The notes below the pieces were generated by a model. The model did not search any database. It saw only the letters and a list, made by a program, of their open reading frames with translations, and was not told the DNA's origin. Below, piece after piece: positions 17,944 to 25,906 of a DNA stretch of 64,000 nt. This stretch comes from Parvimonas sp000223315. Lineage in GTDB: Bacteria > Bacillota > Clostridia > Tissierellales > Peptoniphilaceae. The translations under genes and the position numbers were made by a program. The stretch is taken from contig CP189843.1 of NCBI GenBank assembly GCA_050262155.1, positions 434,001-498,000 of the forward strand, given 5' to 3'. Numbering within the stretch: the stretch's first letter is position 1; every line of letters starts with the position of its first letter.

Positions 17944-17993
17944 TTGAGTATTGTACGATGTTAATGTCGTAAATTAATATATAATAATTTTTA
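17944..17993 (+). pseudogene. Decayed 3' end of a second dltX
   Basis: About 45 of these bases align with the last 49 bases of dltX (16052-16100) with only a handful of substitutions and a 4-base deletion. Translated, the first part reads VLYDVNVV (dltX: VLYDFNVV), two of three changes there being silent, and after a frame slip the end reads LIYNNF then stop (dltX: FIYSNF). No start or membrane segment remains upstream. It sits just before the RBS of the second dltD, the place dltX would hold in an X-D gene pair. Confidence 0.65.
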
Positions 17994-18002
17994 GGGGTGT
18001 TT

Positions 18003-19160
18003 ATGAAGAGATTAAAAGCATTAAGTGTAGCAATAATTTTATCTTTAGTTATTTCTTCTACATTTTTACATTTTTATACTAAAAAGGAGAAAAAGGAGTT
18101 TGATGAGTTATCCGTTCAGAATAATTCTATAAGATATAATGATTCTCCAAATAAATATAAATCTCATGATGCTATAATAAAAAATATAGGAAAAGGGACT
18201 ATAATACTTTTAGGTTCTTCTGAACTTATAGTAACAAATGATTGGAAGGAACATCCAAAACAATTTTTGGATTATTCAGATAGAAATATTATGCAAATTG
18301 GTGAGGGATTTTATCAATCTATAATTCAAGCTATAACTTTGGGTTCAATTGGAGAAAAATCACCGGTAAAAACTGTTAATTTAATATTATCTATGCAATG
18401 GTTTGAAAAAAATGGAATGAGCCCTGAAGCTTTTCAACCTAGATTTTCAATAGATCATTTGTATAATTTATATAAAAACAAAAAGATTTCTAAAGAAACA
18501 AAAGAGAAAATCTATAATAGAATTTTGGAGCTTTCAAAAAATAATAATATTGTAACTGGAATAGTTGAAAGATTAAAAAGAGATAATCCTGTGGATAAGA
18601 CAATAAACAATGCTAATGCTGAAAAGTACAAATTGATTGCAAATAGTAAGTTTTTAAAATCATATCATAGAGATGACAGTGTAAATGATAAAAAAGCTCC
18701 TGAAAGATTTGACTGGGAAAAACTTAGAAAAGAAGCACTAGATACTGCAAAAGAAGAATCTAATGAAAATAAATTTTTTATGTATAATAAATATTTTGAT
18801 AAGAATTTCAGAAAAAATTTTGCAAAGTTAAAAAACTCTGCAAAGAATACAAAGTATAGAAGTGAAGAAGAATATAGAGATTTACAATTGTTCTTGGATG
18901 TTGCAAGAGATTTGGGCTTTAAAGTTAATCTTATTTTAGTTCCGCTTCAAGGACATTGGGCTGACTATACAGGTGTTCCAAAGGATGAGATAGAATACTT
19001 TTATAAAAGAATTAGAGATATTTCAGCAAAAAATAATGTAAATTTAATTGACTATAGTAAATATTCTTATACAAAATATTTTTTCAAAGATGCTACACAT
19101 TTAGGAAGGCTTGGACTTTTACAATTACAGGAAGATTTATTAAAATATAATAATGATTAA
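18003..19160 (+). CDS. dltD: DltD, D-alanyl-lipoteichoic acid transfer protein
   Basis: 385 residues with the same plan as the inverted copy: membrane anchor (about 7-26), GSSEL nucleophile motif (about 71-75), and KDATHLGRLGL with the catalytic Asp and His near the C-terminus. ATG 18003 is preferred to GTG 17997, which falls inside the RBS TAGGGGTG. It lies downstream of dltACBX in the same direction but is now separated from it by the inverted paralogue, and has its own promoter. Both copies look functional, so they may differ in regulation or teichoic acid target. Confidence 0.93.
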   Translation: MKRLKALSVAIILSLVISSTFLHFYTKKEKKEFDELSVQNNSIRYNDSPNKYKSHDAIIKNIGKGTIILLGSSELIVTNDWKEHPKQFLDYSDRNIMQIGEGFYQSIIQAITLGSIGEKSPVKTVNLILSMQWFEKNGMSPEAFQPRFSIDHLYNLYKNKKISKETKEKIYNRILELSKNNNIVTGIVERLKRDNPVDKTINNANAEKYKLIANSKFLKSYHRDDSVNDKKAPERFDWEKLRKEALDTAKEESNENKFFMYNKYFDKNFRKNFAKLKNSAKNTKYRSEEEYRDLQLFLDVARDLGFKVNLILVPLQGHWADYTGVPKDEIEYFYKRIRDISAKNNVNLIDYSKYSYTKYFFKDATHLGRLGLLQLQEDLLKYNND

Positions 19161-19198
19161 TAGAAATATATTTTAATTCAATAAATTCTCCTAAATTA

Positions 19199-19227
19199 TT
19201 GCAAAAAAAGTTAAAATGTTATATAAT
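19199..19227 (+). promoter_or_regulatory. Promoter for apt-rqcP
   Basis: TTGCAA (19199-19204), 17-base spacer, TATAAT (19222-19227), 31 bases before the apt start. Confidence 0.8.
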
Positions 19228-19257
19228 GAGTAGCCAACATAAATTTAGGAGGAAATT

Positions 19258-19776
19258 ATGGATTTAAAATCAAAGATTAGAGTTATAGATGGTTTTCCAA
19301 AAGAAGGAATCAGTTTTAAGGATATAACTACTTTAATTAGTGATGCAGAAGCTTTTAAAGAAGCTGTAAATATTATGAAAAAACATTTAGAAAATAGAAA
19401 TATAGATTATATAGTAGGACCGGAAGCAAGAGGTTTTGTCTTTGGCTCTGCTGTAGCTTATGCTCTAAATATAGGATTTATTCCAGTTAGAAAACCCGGT
19501 AAATTACCTGGAGAAACTGTATCTTTTGAATATGCATTAGAATATGGAACAGATGTTCTTGAAATTTGTAAAAATGCATTGAAAAGTGGAGATAGAGTTG
19601 CAATAGTTGACGATTTGCTTGCTACCGGTGGAACAATTAATGCTTGTGCAAAATTGATTGAGTCTCAAGGAGCGGAAGTTGTTTCAATGCAATTTTTAAT
19701 GGAATTGACAGACTTGAAAGGTAGAGAAAGAAATAAAGAATATCAAATAGATGCTGTTTTGGAGTATAATATTTAA
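19258..19776 (+). CDS. apt: Adenine phosphoribosyltransferase
   Basis: 172 residues, full length. PRPP-binding motif VAIVDDLLATGGT (about 118-130) and GPEARGFVFG are typical. It salvages adenine to AMP using PRPP in the cytoplasm. A perfect AGGAGG precedes ATG 19258. It overlaps the next gene by one base (TAATG). Confidence 0.96.
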   Translation: MDLKSKIRVIDGFPKEGISFKDITTLISDAEAFKEAVNIMKKHLENRNIDYIVGPEARGFVFGSAVAYALNIGFIPVRKPGKLPGETVSFEYALEYGTDVLEICKNALKSGDRVAIVDDLLATGGTINACAKLIESQGAEVVSMQFLMELTDLKGRERNKEYQIDAVLEYNI

Positions 19777-20015
19777 TGAGAATCGATAAATTTTTAAAAA
19801 ATTCAAGACTGATTAAAAGAAGAACTATTGCAAAAGAGGCTTGCGAAAAAGAAAGAGTTTTTAGAAACAGTAAAGCTATGAAACCTTCCGATGAAGTTAA
19901 AGTTGGAGATATTATAGAATTGAAATTTGGAAATTCTGAAGTTAAAATTAGAGTTTTAGATATAACTGATAGCCAAAAGAAAGAAGATGCACAGAAAATG
20001 TATGAAAATCTGTGA
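19776..20015 (+). CDS. rqcP: S4-domain RNA-binding protein RqcP (YabO family)
   Basis: 79 residues, essentially one S4 domain: MRIDKFLKNSRLIKRRTIAKE matches the family start, and VKVGDIIELKFG follows. RqcP works with RqcH in ribosome-associated quality control, stabilising the peptidyl-tRNA during C-terminal Ala tailing. The one-base overlap with apt implies translational coupling. As in Bacillus, a DivIC-like gene lies just downstream. Confidence 0.9.
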   Translation: MRIDKFLKNSRLIKRRTIAKEACEKERVFRNSKAMKPSDEVKVGDIIELKFGNSEVKIRVLDITDSQKKEDAQKMYENL

Positions 20016-20020
20016 AAGTA

Positions 20021-20049
20021 TTGAAAAATTATAGTGTTTGTTATATAAT
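20021..20049 (+). promoter_or_regulatory. Promoter for the divIC-like gene
   Basis: TTGAAA (20021-20026), 17-base spacer, TATAAT (20044-20049), about 25 bases before the RBS. Confidence 0.7.
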
Positions 20050-20075
20050 TTATAGTAGAAAGAGGTGATGACTTG

Positions 20076-20363
20076 ATGAATAAGAGAAATAAAAATAGAA
20101 TTAGATTTTATAGTTTAATATTTTTTACATTTTGTCTCGTTTTTGGAAAAACTTTTATTTATCAAGTTAAGGAAAAAAACAGACTAAATAGTAAAATTCA
20201 AACTTTAACAGAGAGAAAAGAAAAGCTGGATGCTGAAATTACAGAAGCAAAAGATAATCTTAAAAAAGTTGATAGTGAAGAATTTATTAAAAAAGTAGCT
20301 AGAGAAAAACTTAGGATGATAGAAAAAGACGAAGTAGTAGTAAAGTATAAGGATAACGATTAG
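20076..20363 (+). CDS. FtsB/DivIC-family septum formation protein
   Basis: 95 residues with a short basic N-terminus, one membrane helix (about 9-27) and a coiled coil (about 30-68) ending in the family block EFIKKVAREKLRMIEKDE. DivIC/FtsB stabilises the divisome complex that activates septal wall synthesis. AGAGGTGATG precedes; ATG 20076 is chosen, though TTG 20073 would add one residue. It has its own promoter and a terminator directly downstream. Confidence 0.88.
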   Translation: MNKRNKNRIRFYSLIFFTFCLVFGKTFIYQVKEKNRLNSKIQTLTERKEKLDAEITEAKDNLKKVDSEEFIKKVAREKLRMIEKDEVVVKYKDND

Positions 20364-20383
20364 TTTAATTTAGTAAAGAAAGG

Positions 20384-20407
20384 AGCCGAGTTTTTACTCG
20401 GTTTTTT
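20384..20407 (+). terminator. Terminator-like hairpin between divIC and tilS
   Basis: CCGAG / CTCGG stem with a six-base loop and T6. It ends only 7 bases before the tilS ATG, and the AAAGGAG that could serve tilS lies just upstream of the stem. Confidence 0.75.
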
Positions 20408-20414
20408 AATTTTT

Positions 20415-21788
20415 ATGAAAAATAAATTTTTTAAAAATTTAAAAAACTTTAATCTTGATAGTTCTAGAATTTTACTTGCCATATCAGGTGGAAAAGATTC
20501 TATGACTATGTTGGATTTGTTTAATGCTTTTAAAGATGAATTAAAATTAAACTTAGTAGTTTGTCATTTTAACCATTCTTTAAGAGATGATGCTGATAGA
20601 GATGAAACATTTGTTAAATCTCAATGTGAAAAATATGGTTTAAAATTTTATTCTAAAAAGGAAGATGTTCTTCTTTTTTCAAATGAAAACAAATTGTCTA
20701 TTGAAGAAGGGGCAAGAACTTTAAGATATAAATTTTTTGATCAAATAAAAAGAATTGAAGATCTTGACTATATTGCAACAGCTCATAATAAAAACGATTT
20801 GGCAGAAACTGTTATTATGAGAATTTTAAGAGGAACTGGGATTAATGGGCTAATAGGAATTCAATCCGAAAGAGGAGATTTAATTAGACCAATTTTGGAT
20901 TTTTCAAGGGATGAGATTGAAAACTATATAAAAGAAAATCAAATTCCTTTTGTTGAAGATAAAACAAATTTTGAAGATATGTATTTAAGAAATAAAATTA
21001 GATTAAATTTATTTCCGATATTAAAAAATGAATATAATCCTAGAATTCTTGACTCCCTTTCAAGACTTTCAAATATTGCTTTTGACTATAGTAATATTTC
21101 AAGAGAATATATTGCTTCAAAAGAAGGAATTCTTTGGGAATTTAATAAAGAAAAAATATTGGTTGATATAGAAAAATTAAAACATCAATCTAAGTCCTTT
21201 AGAAATATTATGTATAGGGAATTTTATGAGTTTATTAGTAAAGATCCGGATGGTATAAATTATAAAATAATTGAAGAAATTGACAATTTGATTTTTACAA
21301 AAACGGGTAAATATATAGAGATAAAAAATGTAATCTTTAAAAATGAATATAATAAACTTCTTATCTATGATAAAAATGTTTTTATAAATTTGAAAACAGA
21401 TTTTTATTATGAAAATTTAGATTTTTCTTTGTATTCTACTAAGTTTTTTGATATAATTATAGAGCAGTCATGTTTTGAAGAATTTAATAAATTAAAACAA
21501 AACAAGGATATGCTTTTTATTAATAAAAGATATCTTAAATTGTTGAAAATCAGAAATAGAAAAAATGGAGATTTTTTAGAATTTGAATTTGGAAAGAAAA
21601 AATTAAAAGATATATTTATTGATGAAAAAATTAGCAAGGATATGAGAGATAATATACCTGTTTTTGAAATTGATAATAATATTATTTGGCTTCCTAATAT
21701 TAGAAGAGCCAATAAGTATTTAGTCGATAATCAGGATGATATTATAAAAATTAGAGTTTTATCAAAGGAGATTTTATGGAGAGATTAG
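20415..21788 (+). CDS. tilS: tRNA(Ile)-lysidine synthetase
   Basis: 457 residues. The PP-loop SGGKDSM is at about residues 24-30, HFNHSLRDDADRDE follows, and the TilS C-terminal domain is present at the end. The enzyme converts C34 of the AUA-reading tRNA-Ile to lysidine. The ATG is 7 bases after a terminator T-tract and lacks a normally spaced Shine-Dalgarno. The distance to the PP-loop supports this start. It overlaps hpt by 13 bases; tilS-hpt-ftsH is a conserved order. Confidence 0.94.
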   Translation: MKNKFFKNLKNFNLDSSRILLAISGGKDSMTMLDLFNAFKDELKLNLVVCHFNHSLRDDADRDETFVKSQCEKYGLKFYSKKEDVLLFSNENKLSIEEGARTLRYKFFDQIKRIEDLDYIATAHNKNDLAETVIMRILRGTGINGLIGIQSERGDLIRPILDFSRDEIENYIKENQIPFVEDKTNFEDMYLRNKIRLNLFPILKNEYNPRILDSLSRLSNIAFDYSNISREYIASKEGILWEFNKEKILVDIEKLKHQSKSFRNIMYREFYEFISKDPDGINYKIIEEIDNLIFTKTGKYIEIKNVIFKNEYNKLLIYDKNVFINLKTDFYYENLDFSLYSTKFFDIIIEQSCFEEFNKLKQNKDMLFINKRYLKLLKIRNRKNGDFLEFEFGKKKLKDIFIDEKISKDMRDNIPVFEIDNNIIWLPNIRRANKYLVDNQDDIIKIRVLSKEILWRD

Positions 21789-22336
21789 ATTGTGTCGTTA
21801 AGTCAGATATGAAAGAATTGTTATTTGATGAAGAAACTATAAAAAATAGAGTTGAAGAACTAGGGACAGAAATAACTAAATATTATGAAAACGATGAAGC
21901 TGAACTTGTAGTAGTTGGTATTTTAAGGGGGTCTACTTTATTTTTTGCTGATTTAATCAGATTTGTAAATTTACCTATTTCAATAGACTTTATGGCAATT
22001 TCATCTTATGGGAATTCATCTCAAAGTGGGATTGTAAAAATTGTAAAAGATTTAGAGGCAGATGTTACAGGAAAGAATATTTTAATAGTTGAAGATATTA
22101 TAGATACCGGAAAAACTTTAAAATATCTATTACATTATTTTCAAGAAAGAGGAGCGAAAACTGTTAAAGTTGCAAGTATGTTAGATAAGCCTGAAAGAAG
22201 ACTTGTTGAAATTTCAGGTGACTTTGTAGGTTTTGAAGTTCCAAATGATTTTATAGTTGGTTATGGACTAGATTATAATCAGTCATATAGAAATTTACCA
22301 TATATTATTTCTTTGAAAGAAGAAGTTTATAAATAA
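21776..22336 (+). CDS. hpt: Hypoxanthine phosphoribosyltransferase
   Basis: 186 residues. PRPP motif LIVEDIIDTGKTL (about 103-115) and the loop GILRGSTLF are typical. It salvages hypoxanthine/guanine to IMP/GMP. AAGGAG lies 6 bases before ATG 21776, within the end of tilS. Confidence 0.95.
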   Translation: MERLDCVVKSDMKELLFDEETIKNRVEELGTEITKYYENDEAELVVVGILRGSTLFFADLIRFVNLPISIDFMAISSYGNSSQSGIVKIVKDLEADVTGKNILIVEDIIDTGKTLKYLLHYFQERGAKTVKVASMLDKPERRLVEISGDFVGFEVPNDFIVGYGLDYNQSYRNLPYIISLKEEVYK

Positions 22337-22354
22337 AATAATAGGAGGGAAAGC

Positions 22355-24334
22355 GTGAATAAAAAAACAAAAGCGTATCTTATATATTTGATACCAATCT
22401 TGTTTTTAACTGCATATTTCTTTGTCATAAAAACTTCAGCTCCTGTAGTTAAGGAATATACAGTTACAGAGATTGTATCAAAAATAAAGAATGATGAAGT
22501 TTCTGAGATAACAACTCAGGGTTCATATATAACTGGAAAATTAAATGATAAAAATAAAACAGAATTTAAAACTTATCTACCACAAGAATTTAGACTACAA
22601 TTTTATGAAAATTATTTAAAAGCTAAGGTAGATAATAATACTTTAAAATATAATGGAAAAGCTGAGCCCACAAAGCCTTTTTATCTGGAAATATTACCAA
22701 CTCTTATAATTTTAGTAGGACTTGGAGTCCTATGGTTCCTATTTATGAGACAAGCTCAAGGTGGGGGCAAGGTAATGAATTTTGGAAAGAGCAAGGCAAG
22801 ACTTCATAAGGATAAGAAAAATGAAGTTACATTTAATGATGTAGCAGGTCTTGAAGAGGAAAAGGAAGAATTACAGGAAATAGTAGATTTTTTGAGATCT
22901 CCTAAAAAATATAGCGATATAGGTGCTAGAATTCCAAAAGGTGTTTTGCTTGTAGGTCCTCCGGGAACTGGTAAGACTTATCTTTCAAGAGCTGTTGCAG
23001 GTGAAGCAAAAGTTCCATTCTTTAGTATAAGTGGTTCCGACTTTGTTGAAATGTTTGTTGGGGTTGGAGCTTCAAGAGTTAGAGATTTGTTTGAGGAAGC
23101 TAAAAAGAATGCTCCTTGTATTATTTTCATTGATGAAATTGATGCTGTTGGTAGAAGAAGAGGTGCAGGACTTGGCGGTGGACATGATGAAAGAGAGCAA
23201 ACATTAAACCAATTGCTTGTTGAAATGGACGGTTTTGGTGTTAATGAAGGAATCATAGTTATGGCTGCAACAAATAGACCTGACATTCTGGATCCGGCTA
23301 TTTTAAGACCGGGTAGATTTGATAGACAAATTTATGTAGGTATTCCTAATGTAAGAGAAAGAGAAGCAATACTTATGGTTCACACTAGAAATAAAAGATT
23401 GGATCCGGATGTTGATCTTAAGGCTATTGCTAAACATACAACAGGATTTACTCCTGCAGATCTTGAAAACTTGTGTAATGAAGCGGCTCTATTATCTGCA
23501 AGACAAAATTTAAAGAGTATTCCTATGAGAATATTTGAAGAAGCAGCTATAAAAGTTGTTGCTGGACCTGAAAAGAAATCTGCTGTTGTAACTGATAGAG
23601 ATAGAAATATTACAGCTTATCATGAAGCGGGACATGCTATTGTTTCAAGATTTGTACCATTATCAGATCCTGTTCAAATGATAACTATTGTTCCAAGAGG
23701 AAGAGCCGGTGGATTTACAGCTTATTCTCAAGATGAAGATAGTCAATATATGACTGTAAAAGCTATGAAATCTAGACTTGCAATGATGCTAGGTGGCCGT
23801 TCAGCAGAACTTATAATTTTTGAAGATTTTACAACAGGTGCATCTAATGATATTGAAAGAGCAACTAAACTCGCAAGAAGTATGGTTACAACTTACGGAA
23901 TGAGTAGTAAAATTGGACCTATAAATTACGATATGGGAGAAGAAGAAACTTTCTTAGGCAGAGATTTTGGAAAAGGAAGAACTTATTCTGAAGATATTGC
24001 AAAACTTATTGATGAAGAGGTTAAGGATTTACTTGATGAGGCTTATGAAACTGCACAAGGAGTTTTAAGAGATAATATCGAATTTTTACACATAATAGCT
24101 AAAAAACTGCTTGAAGTGGAAACTATTAGTGGAAAAGACTTTGAAACTATGTATAATAAATATATGGGTATTGAAGAAGAAAAGGAAGAAACTCAAGAAG
24201 AAATAGTTTTTGAAGAACAAAATAAAGTTGAAGAACAAAATGTGGTTGAAGAAGTAGTTTCCGCTGAAGAAATTATTGAAGAAACTACTACAGAAACTAC
24301 TGAAGTAGAAAAAACTGAAACAGAGGATAATTAA
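22355..24334 (+). CDS. ftsH: ATP-dependent zinc metalloprotease FtsH
   Basis: 659 residues. Two membrane helices (about 7-25 and 108-130) flank a small external domain. The AAA module has GPPGTGKT, IIFIDEIDAVGRRRG and the arginine-finger region LRPGRFDRQ. The peptidase has HEAGH and a distal Asp region. A low-complexity acidic tail (about 610-659, Glu/Thr/Val) ends it. FtsH degrades membrane and short-lived cytoplasmic proteins. The GTG start has GGAGGG upstream. Confidence 0.97.
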   Translation: MNKKTKAYLIYLIPILFLTAYFFVIKTSAPVVKEYTVTEIVSKIKNDEVSEITTQGSYITGKLNDKNKTEFKTYLPQEFRLQFYENYLKAKVDNNTLKYNGKAEPTKPFYLEILPTLIILVGLGVLWFLFMRQAQGGGKVMNFGKSKARLHKDKKNEVTFNDVAGLEEEKEELQEIVDFLRSPKKYSDIGARIPKGVLLVGPPGTGKTYLSRAVAGEAKVPFFSISGSDFVEMFVGVGASRVRDLFEEAKKNAPCIIFIDEIDAVGRRRGAGLGGGHDEREQTLNQLLVEMDGFGVNEGIIVMAATNRPDILDPAILRPGRFDRQIYVGIPNVREREAILMVHTRNKRLDPDVDLKAIAKHTTGFTPADLENLCNEAALLSARQNLKSIPMRIFEEAAIKVVAGPEKKSAVVTDRDRNITAYHEAGHAIVSRFVPLSDPVQMITIVPRGRAGGFTAYSQDEDSQYMTVKAMKSRLAMMLGGRSAELIIFEDFTTGASNDIERATKLARSMVTTYGMSSKIGPINYDMGEEETFLGRDFGKGRTYSEDIAKLIDEEVKDLLDEAYETAQGVLRDNIEFLHIIAKKLLEVETISGKDFETMYNKYMGIEEEKEETQEEIVFEEQNKVEEQNVVEEVVSAEEIIEETTTETTEVEKTETEDN

Positions 24335-24365
24335 AATTAAGTAGAAGCTTGCTTCTACTTAATTT
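24334..24365 (+). terminator. Perfect 15-bp inverted repeat after ftsH
   Basis: Arms 24334-24348 and 24351-24365 are exact complements with a two-base centre. Only a short, broken T-rich stretch follows and the next RBS begins 5 bases later, so it may be a weak terminator or an mRNA 3' barrier. Confidence 0.6.
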
Positions 24366-24379
24366 ATATGGAGGATTTT

Positions 24380-24856
24380 ATGGGGAGTAATGATTTTTTA
24401 TTAATAGTATTTGGTATAATTTTAATATATGTAATTAAAAAAATAGTAGCGATTTTTCAAACTAGAAAAAAATTAACCGGGGAAATAACAACTATGAGTC
24501 TTAGGGGTAGAAAAGTATTATTCGGACTATCTATAGCATTAGTTGGTTTTGGAATTGTATATGCAGTAAAAATTCAAGATTTATATAGTATAGTATATGT
24601 TTTGATAGGTGTAACTTATTCTATAGTTTCTCTTGATAAATTATATATAGGGGAAAATGGATTCTGCTTTGACGGAAAATTTGGAGAATTTAAAAAAATT
24701 AAAAAATGGGGAGCTATAAGTGATAAATTTTATGAAGTTGTAGTTTCAGGAGATTTAAAAGATGAAGTTCTAACTATTCCTCTAGATAAGGAAAATGTTG
24801 AAAAATTATCTGCAATTATTAAACAACATAAATCTAAGACAAAGGCGAAAAAATAA
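24380..24856 (+). CDS. Small membrane protein of unknown function
   Basis: 158 residues. One N-terminal membrane segment (about 5-22), a basic loop (RKK, RGRK), then two more hydrophobic segments (about 44-60 and 65-82), and a soluble C-terminal domain of about 70 residues with the stretch YIGENGFCFDGKFGEFKKIKKW. That resembles PH-like domains that follow membrane helices in small Bacillota proteins, but I cannot name a family with confidence. ATG 24380 follows GGAGG; the in-frame ATG 12 bases earlier overlaps this RBS. It overlaps ogg by one base, so the two are co-translated. Confidence 0.75.
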   Translation: MGSNDFLLIVFGIILIYVIKKIVAIFQTRKKLTGEITTMSLRGRKVLFGLSIALVGFGIVYAVKIQDLYSIVYVLIGVTYSIVSLDKLYIGENGFCFDGKFGEFKKIKKWGAISDKFYEVVVSGDLKDEVLTIPLDKENVEKLSAIIKQHKSKTKAKK

Positions 24857-25731
24857 TGAAACTTTATGAAAAAGATAATTTAGTAATTTTAGAAAATGTT
24901 GAAAATTTTGATGCAAAAGCTATTTTTACTTGTGGACAGGCTTTTAGATGGTATGAAGAAACAGATGGAAGTTTTACAACAGTACATTTAGGCAGAGTTT
25001 TAAATGTTTTAAATGATGATAATAAGGTTATATTTAAAGGCACTAATTTGGAAGAATTTAACGAAATTTGGATGGATTACTTTGACTTGAATACAAACTA
25101 TAAGGAGATAAGAAAAACATTGTCAAACAACGAAATTTTGGCAAATGCAATGGATTATGGAAAAGGAATTAGGATATTAAATCAAAATCATTTTGAAATG
25201 TTAATAAGTTTTATAATTTCAGCTAATAATATGATTCCAAGAATAAAAAAATCTATTGAAGTAATCTCTATGAGATATGGAAAATATATCTGTGAAGATG
25301 AAAATAGAAAATACTATTCTTTTCCAACTATTGAAGAATTAAGTAAGGCTACTGTAGAAGACTTAAGAGAATTCGCAAAAGTTGGCTTTAGAGATAAGAG
25401 AATTTTTGATACTGTAAATATGATTTTAAATGAAAAAATTGATTTAGATAATTTTGAAAATTTAGAAACAGATACTTTAAGAGAAGAATTATTAAAATTC
25501 GCAGGCGTTGGTAATAAAGTTGCTGATTGTATAATGTTATTCTCATACAAAAGGGGAGAAGTTTTTCCGGTTGATATTTGGATTAAAAGGGTGATGGAAG
25601 AATTATTTATAAAAGAAGAAACTCCAGTAAAAAAAATTTCAAAAGAAGCTGATAGAATATTTGGCAAATACGCAGGTTATGCACAACAATATCTTTTTTA
25701 TTATGGAAGAGAAGAAAAAATAGGGAAATAG
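24856..25731 (+). CDS. ogg: 8-oxoguanine DNA glycosylase (OGG1-like, HhH-GPD)
   Basis: 291 residues. The N-terminal OGG domain has TCGQAFRWYEE. The HhH-GPD motif GVGNKVADCIMLFS supplies the Schiff-base Lys at about 221, and VDIW supplies the catalytic Asp at about 240. It removes 8-oxoguanine opposite C and can nick the strand. The one-base overlap with the preceding membrane protein gives coupling. A terminator follows immediately. Confidence 0.92.
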   Translation: MKLYEKDNLVILENVENFDAKAIFTCGQAFRWYEETDGSFTTVHLGRVLNVLNDDNKVIFKGTNLEEFNEIWMDYFDLNTNYKEIRKTLSNNEILANAMDYGKGIRILNQNHFEMLISFIISANNMIPRIKKSIEVISMRYGKYICEDENRKYYSFPTIEELSKATVEDLREFAKVGFRDKRIFDTVNMILNEKIDLDNFENLETDTLREELLKFAGVGNKVADCIMLFSYKRGEVFPVDIWIKRVMEELFIKEETPVKKISKEADRIFGKYAGYAQQYLFYYGREEKIGK

Positions 25732-25740
25732 AAAATTCTA

Positions 25741-25766
25741 AATGAAGAGGAGACTCTTCATTTTTT
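25741..25766 (+). terminator. Intrinsic terminator after ogg
   Basis: AATGAAGAG / CTCTTCATT stem, GAGA loop and T6; the T-tract is the left end of repeat copy 2. Confidence 0.88.
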
Positions 25767-25835
25767 ATTGTGAAACAACAAGGTTCCCGGGAACCCACCC
25801 GATGCGAAGCATCGTGGAAGGGTGGGGTTCTTATT
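25761..25835 (+). repeat. Terminator-linked palindromic repeat, copy 2
   Basis: Identical over 75 bases to copy 1 (16139-16213), although the upstream terminator hairpins differ completely, so identity begins at the T-tract. Same orientation as ogg. The identity suggests recent spread or gene conversion. Confidence 0.92.
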
Positions 25836-25906
25836 TAATTCTGAAAAATACTTGACAATATATATATAATAATATGCGTAAAATGTTATTTACAAAGGAG
25901 GAAGAA

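Noticed and set aside
19184..19253. Inverted repeat CTCCTAAATT / AATTTAGGAG around the apt promoter as a regulatory hairpin
   Set aside because: The left arm lies upstream of the promoter and would not be in the apt mRNA; the right arm is simply the RBS region.
25852..25870. TTGACA and nearby TATAAT as the promoter of the LPRTA surface protein
   Set aside because: The spacer is only 7 bases; other -10 candidates give 11 or 21 bases, so no promoter could be assigned.
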